Of a stretch of 64,000 bases of DNA, positions 55,209 to 64,000 are shown one piece after another. Position 1 is the stretch's first letter. Each line of letters begins with the position of its first letter. Location: contig OZ245829.1 in assembly GCA_965228625.1 (NCBI GenBank), positions 3,100,001 to 3,164,000 on the forward strand, in the 5' to 3' direction. Made by a program: the position numbers and the translations under genes. The notes under the pieces are model-generated. The model was not told where the DNA came from. It did not search any database and was given only the letters and a program-made list of their open reading frames with translations. The DNA is from UBA2767 sp965228625. GTDB taxonomy: Bacteria; Pseudomonadota; Alphaproteobacteria; Rhizobiales; Methyloligellaceae.

Positions 55209-57995
55209 ATGGCAAAGCGGGACGCGCGAGCGCAGGACTCAAGTCAGAACACGTCGCAGACGGCCGGAGGACCGAGTGCGCCTGCGCCGGCGAGCGCGCC
55301 AACACCGATGATGGCGCAGTATCTCGAGATCAAGGCCGCCAATCCGGACTGCCTGCTGTTCTACCGAATGGGCGACTTCTACGAGCTGTTCTTCGAGGAC
55401 GCCGAAGTCGCCTCCCGCGCGCTCGGCATCGCACTGACCAAACGCGGCAAGCATCTGGGTGACGATATCCCGATGTGCGGCGTGCCCGTGCACGCGGCGG
55501 ACGACTACCTGCAGAAGCTGATCAAGGCCGATTTCAGGGTCGCAGTCTGCGAGCAGACGGAGGATCCGGCGGAGGCGAAGAAGCGCGGCTCCAAGGCCGT
55601 CGTGCGGCGCGAGGTGGTACGGCTGGTCACGCCGGGAACCATCACCGAGGACGCGCTTCTCGATGCGCGCGCCAACAACTACCTCACTGCCATCTTCCGG
55701 GCGCCGAGCTCCACGTCGCAGCCGGACCAGGCCTTCGCCCTTGCCTCGCTGGATATCTCGACTGGAGAGTTCGTGCTCGCCGAGGTGAACGAAACCGACC
55801 TGCCGGGGGAACTGGCACGTCTCGCGCCGGGTGAGATCGTCGCCGGTGACGAGCTGGCTGCGGAGGCGCGCATACGCGAACTTGCCGAGATGGCCGGAGC
55901 CGCTCTCACCTCCGTGCCGCGCGCCTATTTCAACTCTTTGGGTGGGGAACGGGCGTTGAAGGAGAAGCTCGGGGTTGCCGACATTTCCGCGTTCGGCGAT
56001 TTCACCCGCGCCGAGCTGGCGACCGCTGCGGCGTTGCTCACCTATGTCGATCTGACCCAGATCGGCCGTGCGCCGCTGCTGCGGCCTCCGGTGCATGGCG
56101 GCGGCCGGCACGCCCTGATGATCGATGCCGCGACACGCGCCAACCTGGAACTCGTCAAGAGCCTGCACGGCGAACGGCGGGGAAGCTTGCTGCACGCGAT
56201 CGACCGGACGGTCACCGGGGCCGGCGCGCGCGAGCTCACGGCCCGGCTGATGAGCCCGCTGACCGACCCCGAGGCCATCGCCGCGCGGCTCGACGCGGTC
56301 CAGTATGCCCTCGACCACCCGACGTTTCGTGCCGATTTGCGCGCCGCGCTCAAAGGCTGTCCAGATCTCGCCCGTGCGCTCGGGCGCCTTTCGCTCGGCC
56401 GCGGCGGCCCGCGCGACCTCGGCGTCGTACGCGACGCGATCACCAGTGCAACGGCGTGTGCGGAGCGGTTCGGGGACGATCCGGACGTCCCGGGAGTGCT
56501 GTCGGATATCCGGGATCGACTGCGCGACGCGCCGGGCACATTGCGGGCGGAGCTGGAAAAGGCGCTGAACGATGAACTCCCGGCGCAGGCGCGCGACGGC
56601 GGTTTCGTGCGTGCCGGCTACAATGCCGAACTCGACGAGACCCGGACCCTGCGCGATGAAAGCCGGCAGATCATCGCCGGATTCCAGAGGAACTACGCTG
56701 AGAGAACCGGCATCAAGGCCCTCAAGGTCCGCCACAACAATGTCCTGGGCTACTTCGTCGAGGTGCCGTCGGCGCATGGCGAACGGCTGATGGGCGAGGC
56801 GGAAACACCTTTCATTCACCGCCAGACCATGGCCAACGCCATGCGGTTCACCACCACCGAGCTGGCCGAGGTGGAATCGCGCATCGTTTCGGCGGTCGAC
56901 CGGGCGCTGGCGATCGAGCAGGAGATCTACACCGAACTCGTGTCGCAAGTGCTCGACGCCGAGCGCGGCCTCGGCGCCGTTGCGTCGGCGCTGGCCCGGC
57001 TCGATCACGAAACCGCCCTGGCCGAACTCGCCGAAGAGCGCAGCTTCGTGCGGCCGAAAGTCGACGGCGGCGGAGCGTTTCACATCGAGGGAGGCCGCCA
57101 CCCGGTGGTCGAGCAGGTGCTCGACGGCAGCGATGCCGGCGCATTCGTTGAGAACGACTGCGCGCTCGCCCTCGGCGATGCCGACATGGCCGGCGAGGAT
57201 CCGGCCGTGCCTCGGGAACGGCTGTGGATCGTGACCGGGCCGAACATGGCCGGCAAGTCCACATATCTGCGGCAGAACGCGCTGATGGTCGTGCTCGCTC
57301 AAATGGGATCCTACGTTCCGGCGCGCGCCGCGCATATCGGCGTGGTCGACCGCCTGTTCAGCCGGGTCGGCGCCTCGGACGATCTCGCCGGCGGCCGGTC
57401 CACCTTCATGGTCGAGATGGTCGAGACGGCGCGCATCCTCAACCAGGCGAGCGAACGATCGTTTGTCATCCTCGACGAGATCGGCCGCGGCACGGCCACC
57501 TTCGACGGCCTGTCGATCGCCTGGGCGTGCATCGAGTATCTGCATGGCGTGAACGGATGCCGCGCCCTGTTTGCCACCCATTATCACGAGCTGACCGCGC
57601 TGTCGGGAACGCTTGACGGGGTGGGCATGGTGACCGTTCAGGTCAAGGAATGGCAGGACGATATCGTGTTCCTGCACAAGGTCGTCCCCGGTGCCGCCGA
57701 CCGGTCCTACGGCATCCATGTCGCCAAACTCGCCGGATTGCCGGCAAGCGCCATCGATCGTGCAAGAGACGTGCTTACCCATCTGGAGGGAGGCGAGCGC
57801 GCCGGGGTTGCGCAGGACCTCGCATCCGACCTGCCGCTGTTCGCGGCGGAGGTTCAGTCCAGGGCCCCGCAGCCCAAGGGTCCGTCGGAGGCCGAACGCG
57901 AACTCGAAACCCTGAACCCGGACGAGATGACGCCGCGGGACGCGCTGGAGGCGCTTTACAAACTCAGGGCACTGCTCGACAAAGGATCGAATTAA
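55209..57995 (+). CDS. mutS: DNA mismatch repair protein MutS
   Basis: ATPase that recognises mismatches and starts repair with MutL. The 928 residues show the mismatch-binding FYRMGDFYELFFEDA (with the Phe-x-Glu motif) near residue 50, the clamp and lever domains, and the ATPase: Walker A GPNMAGKSTYLRQNALMV at about 677, Walker B FVILDEIGRGTATFDG, and THYHELTAL. ATG 55209 gives a 35-residue Gln/Ala/Pro-rich leader; an in-frame start at 55104 is less likely. It heads mutS-glnD-murJ-trpS. Confidence 0.97.
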   Translation: MAKRDARAQDSSQNTSQTAGGPSAPAPASAPTPMMAQYLEIKAANPDCLLFYRMGDFYELFFEDAEVASRALGIALTKRGKHLGDDIPMCGVPVHAADDYLQKLIKADFRVAVCEQTEDPAEAKKRGSKAVVRREVVRLVTPGTITEDALLDARANNYLTAIFRAPSSTSQPDQAFALASLDISTGEFVLAEVNETDLPGELARLAPGEIVAGDELAAEARIRELAEMAGAALTSVPRAYFNSLGGERALKEKLGVADISAFGDFTRAELATAAALLTYVDLTQIGRAPLLRPPVHGGGRHALMIDAATRANLELVKSLHGERRGSLLHAIDRTVTGAGARELTARLMSPLTDPEAIAARLDAVQYALDHPTFRADLRAALKGCPDLARALGRLSLGRGGPRDLGVVRDAITSATACAERFGDDPDVPGVLSDIRDRLRDAPGTLRAELEKALNDELPAQARDGGFVRAGYNAELDETRTLRDESRQIIAGFQRNYAERTGIKALKVRHNNVLGYFVEVPSAHGERLMGEAETPFIHRQTMANAMRFTTTELAEVESRIVSAVDRALAIEQEIYTELVSQVLDAERGLGAVASALARLDHETALAELAEERSFVRPKVDGGGAFHIEGGRHPVVEQVLDGSDAGAFVENDCALALGDADMAGEDPAVPRERLWIVTGPNMAGKSTYLRQNALMVVLAQMGSYVPARAAHIGVVDRLFSRVGASDDLAGGRSTFMVEMVETARILNQASERSFVILDEIGRGTATFDGLSIAWACIEYLHGVNGCRALFATHYHELTALSGTLDGVGMVTVQVKEWQDDIVFLHKVVPGAADRSYGIHVAKLAGLPASAIDRARDVLTHLEGGERAGVAQDLASDLPLFAAEVQSRAPQPKGPSEAERELETLNPDEMTPRDALEALYKLRALLDKGSN

Positions 57996-58051
57996 GCCCT
58001 TTGTGATATATTGTTCGCCGAATTCTAGACGGTTTGGCCGGTCCGGAGCCC

Positions 58052-60823
58052 ATGGATCAGACCCTGCTCACACGCGCGCCCTACTTTGACGCGACCGCCC
58101 TGCGCGAGAACCTGACCGCGCTCTGGAAGAAGGATTCCACGCGCGAGAGTGCAATGCGGGGCGAAGTGCTCGCGACCCTGAAACAGATCGTCGAGGACGC
58201 CCGCGCCGCGGCCGCGCGCCAGCTCGAGGCGGACGGCGACGGCAGGCGATGCGCCGAGGGGTTGTCGGAGTTTCAGGATCAGTTCATCAGCGTCATCTAC
58301 GACTTCGCCGTGACTCATCTGTATCGGGCGAAAAATCCGTCCTCGGCGGAGCGGATGAGTGTCGTGGCGACGGGCGGGTACGGCCGCAGGCTGCTCGCGC
58401 CATTTTCCGACATCGACCTGCTTTTTCTGCTGCCCTACAAGCAGACGGCCTGGGGCGAGAGCGTCGTCGAGTTCATGCTCTATCTGCTCTGGGATCTGGG
58501 CTTCAAGGTCGGACACGCGACCCGGACCGTGGCGCAGTCGGTCAAATACGCCCAGGACGACATGGTCATCCGCACCTCCCTGCTCGATGCACGGCTCGTA
58601 CTCGGAGACGAAGCGCTGTTCGAGGAACTCCAGGACCGGTTGCGCAGGGACGTGATGTCGGGATCGAGCCGCGAGTTCATTGCCGCCAAGCTTGCCGAAC
58701 GCGACGCCCGGCACGAGCGGTCGGGCGCGTCCCGCTATCTCGTCGAGCCGAACGTGAAGGACGGCAAGGGCGGACTGCGCGACCTGCACACGCTGCATTG
58801 GGTTGCCTCCTACCTTTATCCGGGCAAGGCGGTCGAGGAGTTCGTCGAAGACGGCGTGTTTTCACGCGAGGAGTATCAGACCTTCCAGCGCAGCGAGGAC
58901 TTCCTTCTCACCGTGCGCTGTCATCTGCATTTTCTGACCGGCCGCGCCGACGAGCGATTGTCGTTTGAAGTCCAGATGGCGATGGCGGAACGGCTCGGCT
59001 ACCGGTCCCAGAAAGGCATGCGCGCGGTCGAGCGTTTCATGAAGCACTACTTCCTGGTTGCGAAGGACGTCGGCGATCTCACGCGTATCGTGTGCTCGGC
59101 GCTCGAGGTGCAGCAGCTCACCACCGCGCCGGCGCTCAAGGACCTGCTGGCGCCCCTGACCTGGCGCAAGCGGGCACAGCTTCGCAAGTCATCGGATTTC
59201 AAGATCGACAACGGGCGGATCAATGTCGCCCACGACAAGATCTTCTCGCAGGATCCTGTCAACCTCATCCGGCTGTTCTGGCTCGGCGAGAAGTACAACG
59301 TGATGTTCCACCCCGACGCGTTCCGGCTGGTGCGGGCCTCGCTTAAGCTCATCGACGACAAGCTGCGGTCGAACCCGGATGCGAACAAGCTGTTCCTGAA
59401 ACTGCTGACGAGCCCGTCTAATCCGGAGAACGCGCTGCGGCGCATGAACGAGACCGGTGTTCTTGGCCGCTTCGTGCCCGCTTTCGGGCGCGTCGTGTCG
59501 ATGATGCAGTTCAACATGTATCATCACTTCACGGTCGACGAGCATCTGGTGCGGTCGATCGGAATCCTGTCCGACATCGAGCATGGCCGGTGCGCCGACG
59601 ACCATCCGGTCGCAACAGAGATCCTTCCCACTCTGGAGAGCCGTCGCGCGCTTTACGTGGCGACCTTCCTGCATGACATCGCCAAGGGTCGGGAGGAGGA
59701 CCATTCGATCGCGGGCGCGCGGCTTGCGCGCAAACTCTGTCCCAGGCTCGGCCTTAGCCCGGCGGAGACGGAAACCGTGTCATGGCTTGTCGAGCACCAT
59801 CTCGACATGAGCCTTTTCGCGCAGAGCCGCGATCTCAACGACCCGAAGACCGTTCAGGACTTCGCCGAGATCGTACAGAGCCCGGAGCGCCTGAAGTTGA
59901 TGCTGATCCTGACAGTGGCCGACATCCGCGCCGTGGGTCCGGGCGTGTGGAACGGCTGGAAGGGGCAACTCCTGCGCACTTTGTACTATGCCACGCGAAC
60001 CGTCCTCGTCGGCGGCCACGACGAAATGAGCCGCAGCGAGAAGGCCGAGCAGGCGATCGAGAAGCTGCGCGCGGCGTGTCCGGAACTGGAAGAGGCGCAG
60101 ATCGCGGAATTCGCGGCGATGCATGCCGCCGACTATTGGCTGCGCACGACGGCGGATCAGCAGATGCGTCATGCACGCATGATCGCCGCGGCCAAGGCGA
60201 GCGGCGAGGAATTCGCCGCCGACGTCGCCACGCACAGCTTCGAGGGGGTCACCGAGCTCAGCGTCTATGCGCACGCGCGCACGCGCCTCGTCGCCGTCAT
60301 TGCCGGCGCCTGCACGAGCGCCGGGGCAAACATCGTCGGGGCACAGATTTCAACGACACGCGACGGGCACGCGCTCGACACGTTCCGCCTGCAGCGGGAA
60401 TTCGATCTGTCGTCCGACGAGGAACGGCGCGGCAACAGGATCGCCAGGAACATCCGAATGGTCCTCGCGGACGAGACCAGGCTGTCGGACCTCACAAAGA
60501 ACAGGCCGGCGCTCAAGGAGAGCCTCAAAGTCTTCTCCGTCGAGCCGCAGGTCATGATCGATAACTCCCTGTCGGAGTATCACACGGTCATCGAGGTGAA
60601 TTGTCTCGACCGTCCGGGCCTGCTGTTCGATCTGACATGCGAGATCGCCGATCTCAACCTGGACATCGCCTCGGCGCACATTGCGACATTCGGCGAGAAG
60701 GCGGTCGACGTGTTCTACGTCACCGATCTTGCCGGGAAGAAGATCACAAGCGCGCCGCGGCAGACCGCGATCCGGCACCGCCTGCTTGGCGTCCTTTCGC
60801 CAAAAGCGCTCGCCGGCGTCTGA
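58052..60823 (+). CDS. glnD: Bifunctional uridylyltransferase/uridylyl-removing enzyme
   Basis: Nitrogen sensor that uridylylates PII proteins under nitrogen limitation and removes UMP when glutamine is high. The 923 residues contain the nucleotidyltransferase motif GGYGRRLLAPFSDIDLLFLL near 107, a KDGKGGLRDLHTLHW block, the HD hydrolase motif HDIAKGREEDHS near 540, and two C-terminal ACT domains (from about 733 and about 843) that bind glutamine. ATG 58052 follows CGGAGC; TTG 58034 is rejected. It lies 56 bases after mutS. Confidence 0.97.
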   Translation: MDQTLLTRAPYFDATALRENLTALWKKDSTRESAMRGEVLATLKQIVEDARAAAARQLEADGDGRRCAEGLSEFQDQFISVIYDFAVTHLYRAKNPSSAERMSVVATGGYGRRLLAPFSDIDLLFLLPYKQTAWGESVVEFMLYLLWDLGFKVGHATRTVAQSVKYAQDDMVIRTSLLDARLVLGDEALFEELQDRLRRDVMSGSSREFIAAKLAERDARHERSGASRYLVEPNVKDGKGGLRDLHTLHWVASYLYPGKAVEEFVEDGVFSREEYQTFQRSEDFLLTVRCHLHFLTGRADERLSFEVQMAMAERLGYRSQKGMRAVERFMKHYFLVAKDVGDLTRIVCSALEVQQLTTAPALKDLLAPLTWRKRAQLRKSSDFKIDNGRINVAHDKIFSQDPVNLIRLFWLGEKYNVMFHPDAFRLVRASLKLIDDKLRSNPDANKLFLKLLTSPSNPENALRRMNETGVLGRFVPAFGRVVSMMQFNMYHHFTVDEHLVRSIGILSDIEHGRCADDHPVATEILPTLESRRALYVATFLHDIAKGREEDHSIAGARLARKLCPRLGLSPAETETVSWLVEHHLDMSLFAQSRDLNDPKTVQDFAEIVQSPERLKLMLILTVADIRAVGPGVWNGWKGQLLRTLYYATRTVLVGGHDEMSRSEKAEQAIEKLRAACPELEEAQIAEFAAMHAADYWLRTTADQQMRHARMIAAAKASGEEFAADVATHSFEGVTELSVYAHARTRLVAVIAGACTSAGANIVGAQISTTRDGHALDTFRLQREFDLSSDEERRGNRIARNIRMVLADETRLSDLTKNRPALKESLKVFSVEPQVMIDNSLSEYHTVIEVNCLDRPGLLFDLTCEIADLNLDIASAHIATFGEKAVDVFYVTDLAGKKITSAPRQTAIRHRLLGVLSPKALAGV

Positions 60824-60902
60824 CGGCTGCCCGGCGAACGGCCGTGGATGGCGGCGAGGCGGAGCTTGCCCTCCACCGTCACGTCATCTACTTCAATCGC
60901 CC

Positions 60903-62462
60903 ATGAAGCTCTACCAATCGTTCGCCACCGTCGGCGGCATGACGATGCTGAGCCGCGTGCTCGGGTTCGTGCGCGACATGCTGATCGCACTCGTCCTCGG
61001 GACGGGACCGGTGGCGGACGCGTTCTTCGTCGCCTTCCGGTTCCCCAACCTGTTTCGGCGGCTTTTCGCCGAAGGCGCCTTCAATGCCGCGTTCGTGCCA
61101 CTGTTCGCGAGGCGGCTCGAGGGGCAGGGCGCGGCGGCTGCGCGCGAATTCGCCCGGGAGGCTCTCTCCGCCCTCACCGCGGTCCTGCTGATCCTGACGG
61201 CCTTCGCCGAGATCACCATGCCTGGCCTGATGTATGCGATCGCGCCGGGCTTTGCCGCGACACCGGAAAAGTTCGACCTCGCGGTTCAACTCACCCGCAT
61301 TGCGTTTCCGTATCTTTTCTGCGTTTCGCTGGTGGCGCTGTTCTCCGGCGTCCTCAACGCGCTCGGAAAATTCGCCCTGGCCGCGTTCGCGCCGGTCCTT
61401 CTGAATGTCGTCTTCATCATCGTGCTCGGCTCCCTGGCGATCGCCGGAACGCGCGGCACGCCCGATGCCGGTGTGGCACTCGCCTGGGCGGTCTTCGTTG
61501 CCGGCTTCGCCCAGCTCGGCGCGTTGATCATCGGCATCCGCCGCGCGGGGATGGGCGTGAAGCTGCAACGCCCGCGGCTGACGCCCGGCGTGCGGCGCCT
61601 CGTGCAACTCGGCATTCCCGGCGTCATCGCCGGCGGCATCACGCAGATCAATATCCTGATCGGTACGATCATCGCCTCGCTGCAGGACTCCGCCGTGTCC
61701 TGGCTTTACTATGCCGACCGCATCTATCAGCTCCCGCTCGGCGTCATCGGCATTGCCGTCGGCGTGGTTCTGTTGCCGGACCTGTCACGCAAGCTCAGGG
61801 CCGGCGATTACCAGGCCGCCGTCGAAAGCAAGAACCGGTCGCTGGAGTTCTCGATGTTCTTCACGCTGCCCGCGGCCGCTGCGTTGCTCGCCGTGCCGGA
61901 GCCGATTATCCGGGTGCTGTTCGAGCGGGGCGCGTTCACCGCTGCCGACACGCCCGCAACCGCCTGGGCGCTTGCGGCGTTCGCCGCCGGACTGCCGGCC
62001 TTTGTCGCCATTAAGGTGTTCTCGCCCGCCTTCTTTGCCCGCGAGGACACCAGGACACCGATGATCTATGCCGCGATTTCCGTGGCCGTGAACGTCGCCG
62101 GGTCTCTGGCCATGTTCTTCGTGATCGGGCATGTGGGGATCGCCATCGCGACGACCCTGGCGGGGTGGGTGAACACGGCCCTTCTCGCGGGCACGCTGCT
62201 CAAGCGCGGCGAATTCGCCTTCGATGCCCAGTTCCGCCGACGCATCGGCCCGCTGTGCCTTGCGAGTGCGGTGATGGGGGTTGCGGTGTGGCTGCTGGCG
62301 TGGCTGCTCGCGCCGTACTTCATGCCGGCTCAGGGTATCGCGATCCAGGTCGGCGCCCTCGGTCTTCTCGTCGCCGCCGGTCTCGTCATCTATCTTCTGC
62401 TGGCCCACCTCACCGGCGGCGCGGATGTGCGCGCGCTTCTCAAGCGGATTCTGGGCCGCTAG
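60903..62462 (+). CDS. murJ: Lipid II flippase MurJ (MviN)
   Basis: Inner-membrane transporter of 519 residues with about 14 hydrophobic segments that flips lipid II to the periplasmic side for peptidoglycan synthesis. The N-terminus MKLYQSFATVGGMTMLSRVLGFVRDMLIALVLGTGPVADAF, the RRLFAEGAFNAAFVP motif and the SWLYYADRIYQLPLGVIGIAVGVVLLP segment are typical, with the charged residues of the central cavity in place. ATG 60903 is the first residue of the family; earlier in-frame codons belong to sequence after glnD. Confidence 0.96.
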   Translation: MKLYQSFATVGGMTMLSRVLGFVRDMLIALVLGTGPVADAFFVAFRFPNLFRRLFAEGAFNAAFVPLFARRLEGQGAAAAREFAREALSALTAVLLILTAFAEITMPGLMYAIAPGFAATPEKFDLAVQLTRIAFPYLFCVSLVALFSGVLNALGKFALAAFAPVLLNVVFIIVLGSLAIAGTRGTPDAGVALAWAVFVAGFAQLGALIIGIRRAGMGVKLQRPRLTPGVRRLVQLGIPGVIAGGITQINILIGTIIASLQDSAVSWLYYADRIYQLPLGVIGIAVGVVLLPDLSRKLRAGDYQAAVESKNRSLEFSMFFTLPAAAALLAVPEPIIRVLFERGAFTAADTPATAWALAAFAAGLPAFVAIKVFSPAFFAREDTRTPMIYAAISVAVNVAGSLAMFFVIGHVGIAIATTLAGWVNTALLAGTLLKRGEFAFDAQFRRRIGPLCLASAVMGVAVWLLAWLLAPYFMPAQGIAIQVGALGLLVAAGLVIYLLLAHLTGGADVRALLKRILGR

Positions 62463-62543
62463 CGGTCCCTTGTCTTCTAGCCTTGCGCCAAAGCGCCGAG
62501 CGCGCCATAAGGCGGCTCGGGATTCACACTCCAGAGTTCATCC

Positions 62544-63581
62544 ATGGGATCTGACAAACCGCGCGTCTTCTCCGGCGTCCAGCCGACCGGCAATCTGCAT
62601 CTCGGAAATTACCTCGGCGCGATCACCAAATTCGTCGCGCTGCAGGAAAGTCACGAGTGCCTCTATTGCGTCGTCGATCTGCATGCCATCACCGTCTGGC
62701 AGGACCCCAAGGAGCTTGAGCACAATATCCGCGAGGTGACGGCCGCGTTCCTCGCCTCGGGCATCGATCCGAAGGCGCATATCGTCTTCAACCAGAGCCG
62801 GGTGTCGGGCCATGCCGAGCTCGCGTGGGTTTTCAATTGCGTCGCGCGCATGGGGTGGCTCAACCGCATGACGCAGTTCAAGGAGAAGGCCGGCAAGCAC
62901 CGCGAGAATGCCTCGGTCGGCCTCTTCGCCTATCCGAACCTGATGGCCGCCGATATCCTGCTCTATCGGGCAACCCACGTTCCGGTCGGCGACGACCAGA
63001 AGCAGCATCTGGAGCTCTCGCGCGACATTGCGCAGAAGTTCAACACGGATTTCGCGGAATCGATTTCCGCGCACGGATTCGCGGAGACGTTCTTTCCGTT
63101 GCCCGAGCCGCTGATAACGGGTCCAGCGACGCGGGTCATGAGCCTGCGGGACGGCACGTCGAAAATGAGCAAATCCGACGCGTCAGACATGACGCGTATC
63201 AACATGATGGACGACGCCGATGCGATCGCCCAGAAGTTCAGGAAGGCGCGGACTGACCCCGAGCCGCTGCCAGCGGACGAGACCGGCCTGGAAGGACGCC
63301 CTGAAGCGGAAAACCTCGTCGGGATTTACGCGGCCCTTGCCGGCGTCAGCAGGTCGGACGCCCTGAGCGAGTTCGGTGGGTCCCAGTTCTCGACCTTCAA
63401 GCAGGCGCTGACGGACGTCGCTGTCGAAGTTCTCGGTCCGATCGGCGCGGAAACCAGACGCCTGATGGATGATCCCGCCTACATCGATTCGGTCTTGTCC
63501 GAGGGGGCCGTGCGGGCGCATGCCATTGCCGATCCCATTCTGCGCGAGACCAAACAGGTCGTTGGGCTGTTGACCGATTGA
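62544..63581 (+). CDS. trpS: Tryptophanyl-tRNA synthetase
   Basis: Class I synthetase of 345 residues charging tRNA-Trp. The HIGH-like PTGNLHLGNY motif is at about 13-22 and the KMSKS loop SKMSKSDASD near 207. The Trp-binding GDDQKQHLELSRDIAQKFN is also present. ATG 62544 begins at SDKPRVFSGVQPTG, the conserved N-terminus. It follows murJ after 81 bases in the conserved mutS-glnD-murJ-trpS series. Confidence 0.98.
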   Translation: MGSDKPRVFSGVQPTGNLHLGNYLGAITKFVALQESHECLYCVVDLHAITVWQDPKELEHNIREVTAAFLASGIDPKAHIVFNQSRVSGHAELAWVFNCVARMGWLNRMTQFKEKAGKHRENASVGLFAYPNLMAADILLYRATHVPVGDDQKQHLELSRDIAQKFNTDFAESISAHGFAETFFPLPEPLITGPATRVMSLRDGTSKMSKSDASDMTRINMMDDADAIAQKFRKARTDPEPLPADETGLEGRPEAENLVGIYAALAGVSRSDALSEFGGSQFSTFKQALTDVAVEVLGPIGAETRRLMDDPAYIDSVLSEGAVRAHAIADPILRETKQVVGLLTD

Positions 63582-63786
63582 CGGGTTTCGATCGAGCAGC
63601 ATCATGGTCCGGCGCCTGATATGAGCGGACGAAGCGCGGGATGGCCGCGTGCCCGTCGCGTCCGCCGCGCCGGGCGAACATGGTAGTATTCGTGAAGGGG
63701 AAGTGTTTCTGGCGAGCTACAATCCTGGGTCGTTGCCGCATGACGGGCTCGCCCGCCCAGCCATATTACCGGGAGGTCTGATCGAC

Positions 63787-64000
63787 ATGCCGAGTAGGAA
63801 AAAGCGACAGAGTTTCGAGAAAGGCCACCGCCGAAAGTTCCTGGTCGTGGTCGACGAGACACCGGAGTGCGAGAGCGCGCTCGCATTTGCAGCGGGACGC
63901 GCCGAGCATACCGGTGGCGGGCTGGCGCTGCTCTACGTGGTCGAGCCCGGGGACTTTCAACACTGGCTCGGCGTGGAGGAAATTGCACGGGAGGAAGGGC
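63787..64000 (+). CDS. Universal stress protein (5' part, runs off the window)
   Basis: Start of a UspA-domain protein: after a basic leader (MPSRKKRQSFEKGHRR), KFLVVVDETPECESALAFAAGRAEHTGGGLALLYVVEPGDF shows the first strand, the ATP-binding region and first helix of the fold. Only 71 codons lie in the window. ATG 63787 follows CGGGAGG. A usp gene after trpS is the common order in Hyphomicrobiales, where nfuA usually follows. Confidence 0.88.
   Translation, partial: MPSRKKRQSFEKGHRRKFLVVVDETPECESALAFAAGRAEHTGGGLALLYVVEPGDFQHWLGVEEIAREEG

Noticed and set aside
55239..57782. An 847-codon open frame antisense to mutS
   Set aside because: It is fully covered by mutS, which has intact motifs throughout. 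The antisense product has no recognisable fold and no ribosome-binding site.
58004..58013. TGATATATTG before glnD, identical to the repeat at 45357 and 45374
   Set aside because: A ten-base AT-rich word is expected to recur by chance near promoters; there is no further similarity around it.

Overview
The window is GC-rich, gene-dense chromosomal DNA from an alphaproteobacterium, most probably of the order Hyphomicrobiales (Rhizobiales). The gene orders point there: dnaK-dnaJ-pyrF, hrcA-grpE divergent from rph-rdgB-hemW, rsmI-yraN-gshB, and above all maeB | mutS-glnD-murJ-trpS-usp, together with olsB (ornithine lipid synthesis) and a heat-shock promoter of the alphaproteobacterial CTTG...CYTATNT type. 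No 16S rRNA is present, so genus and species cannot be named.

Bases 1-16,500 are almost entirely core genome. They hold the end of an ABC ATPase gene, tRNA-Ala(CGC), yggT/yggU, folD, a DUF1330/MFS pair, the dnaK-dnaJ-pyrF block, a CorA-type transporter, an exported aspartyl-protease-like protein, alkB, grpE/hrcA, rph-rdgB-hemW-arfB and a SRPBCC protein. The chaperone genes form two clusters (dnaKJ with a sigma-32-like promoter, hrcA-grpE with the repressor), but no CIRCE operator is visible.

Bases 16,500-32,800 look like an accessory block. It separates the penicillin-binding-protein activator gene from rsmI-yraN-gshB, which are usually neighbours. It holds small exported proteins, an acyl-CoA synthetase, DUF2147 and MAPEG genes around two perfect TGTGA-N6-TCACA sites, a cyclic-nucleotide-binding patatin phospholipase, an exported DsrE/rhodanese pair whose ribosome-binding site is buried in a strong hairpin, a PLP dehydratase, a MarR module with a palindromic operator, an NsrR-like operon with two tiny membrane proteins, an outer-membrane barrel, and a trimeric autotransporter with a small exported partner.

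Bases 32,800-52,700 mix core genes (rsmI-yraN-gshB, comM, olsB) with acquired or lineage-specific ones: a CoA-transferase/acyl-CoA dehydrogenase cluster, an AT-rich lipoprotein, an AT-rich orphan gene flanked by a 64-bp duplication of the 3' end of comM (a footprint of integration), a GntR regulator/PLP decarboxylase pair with a palindromic operator, and a hybrid histidine kinase with one degenerate receiver. Bases 52,700-64,000 return to conserved synteny: maeB, mutS, glnD, murJ, trpS and the start of a universal-stress-protein gene.
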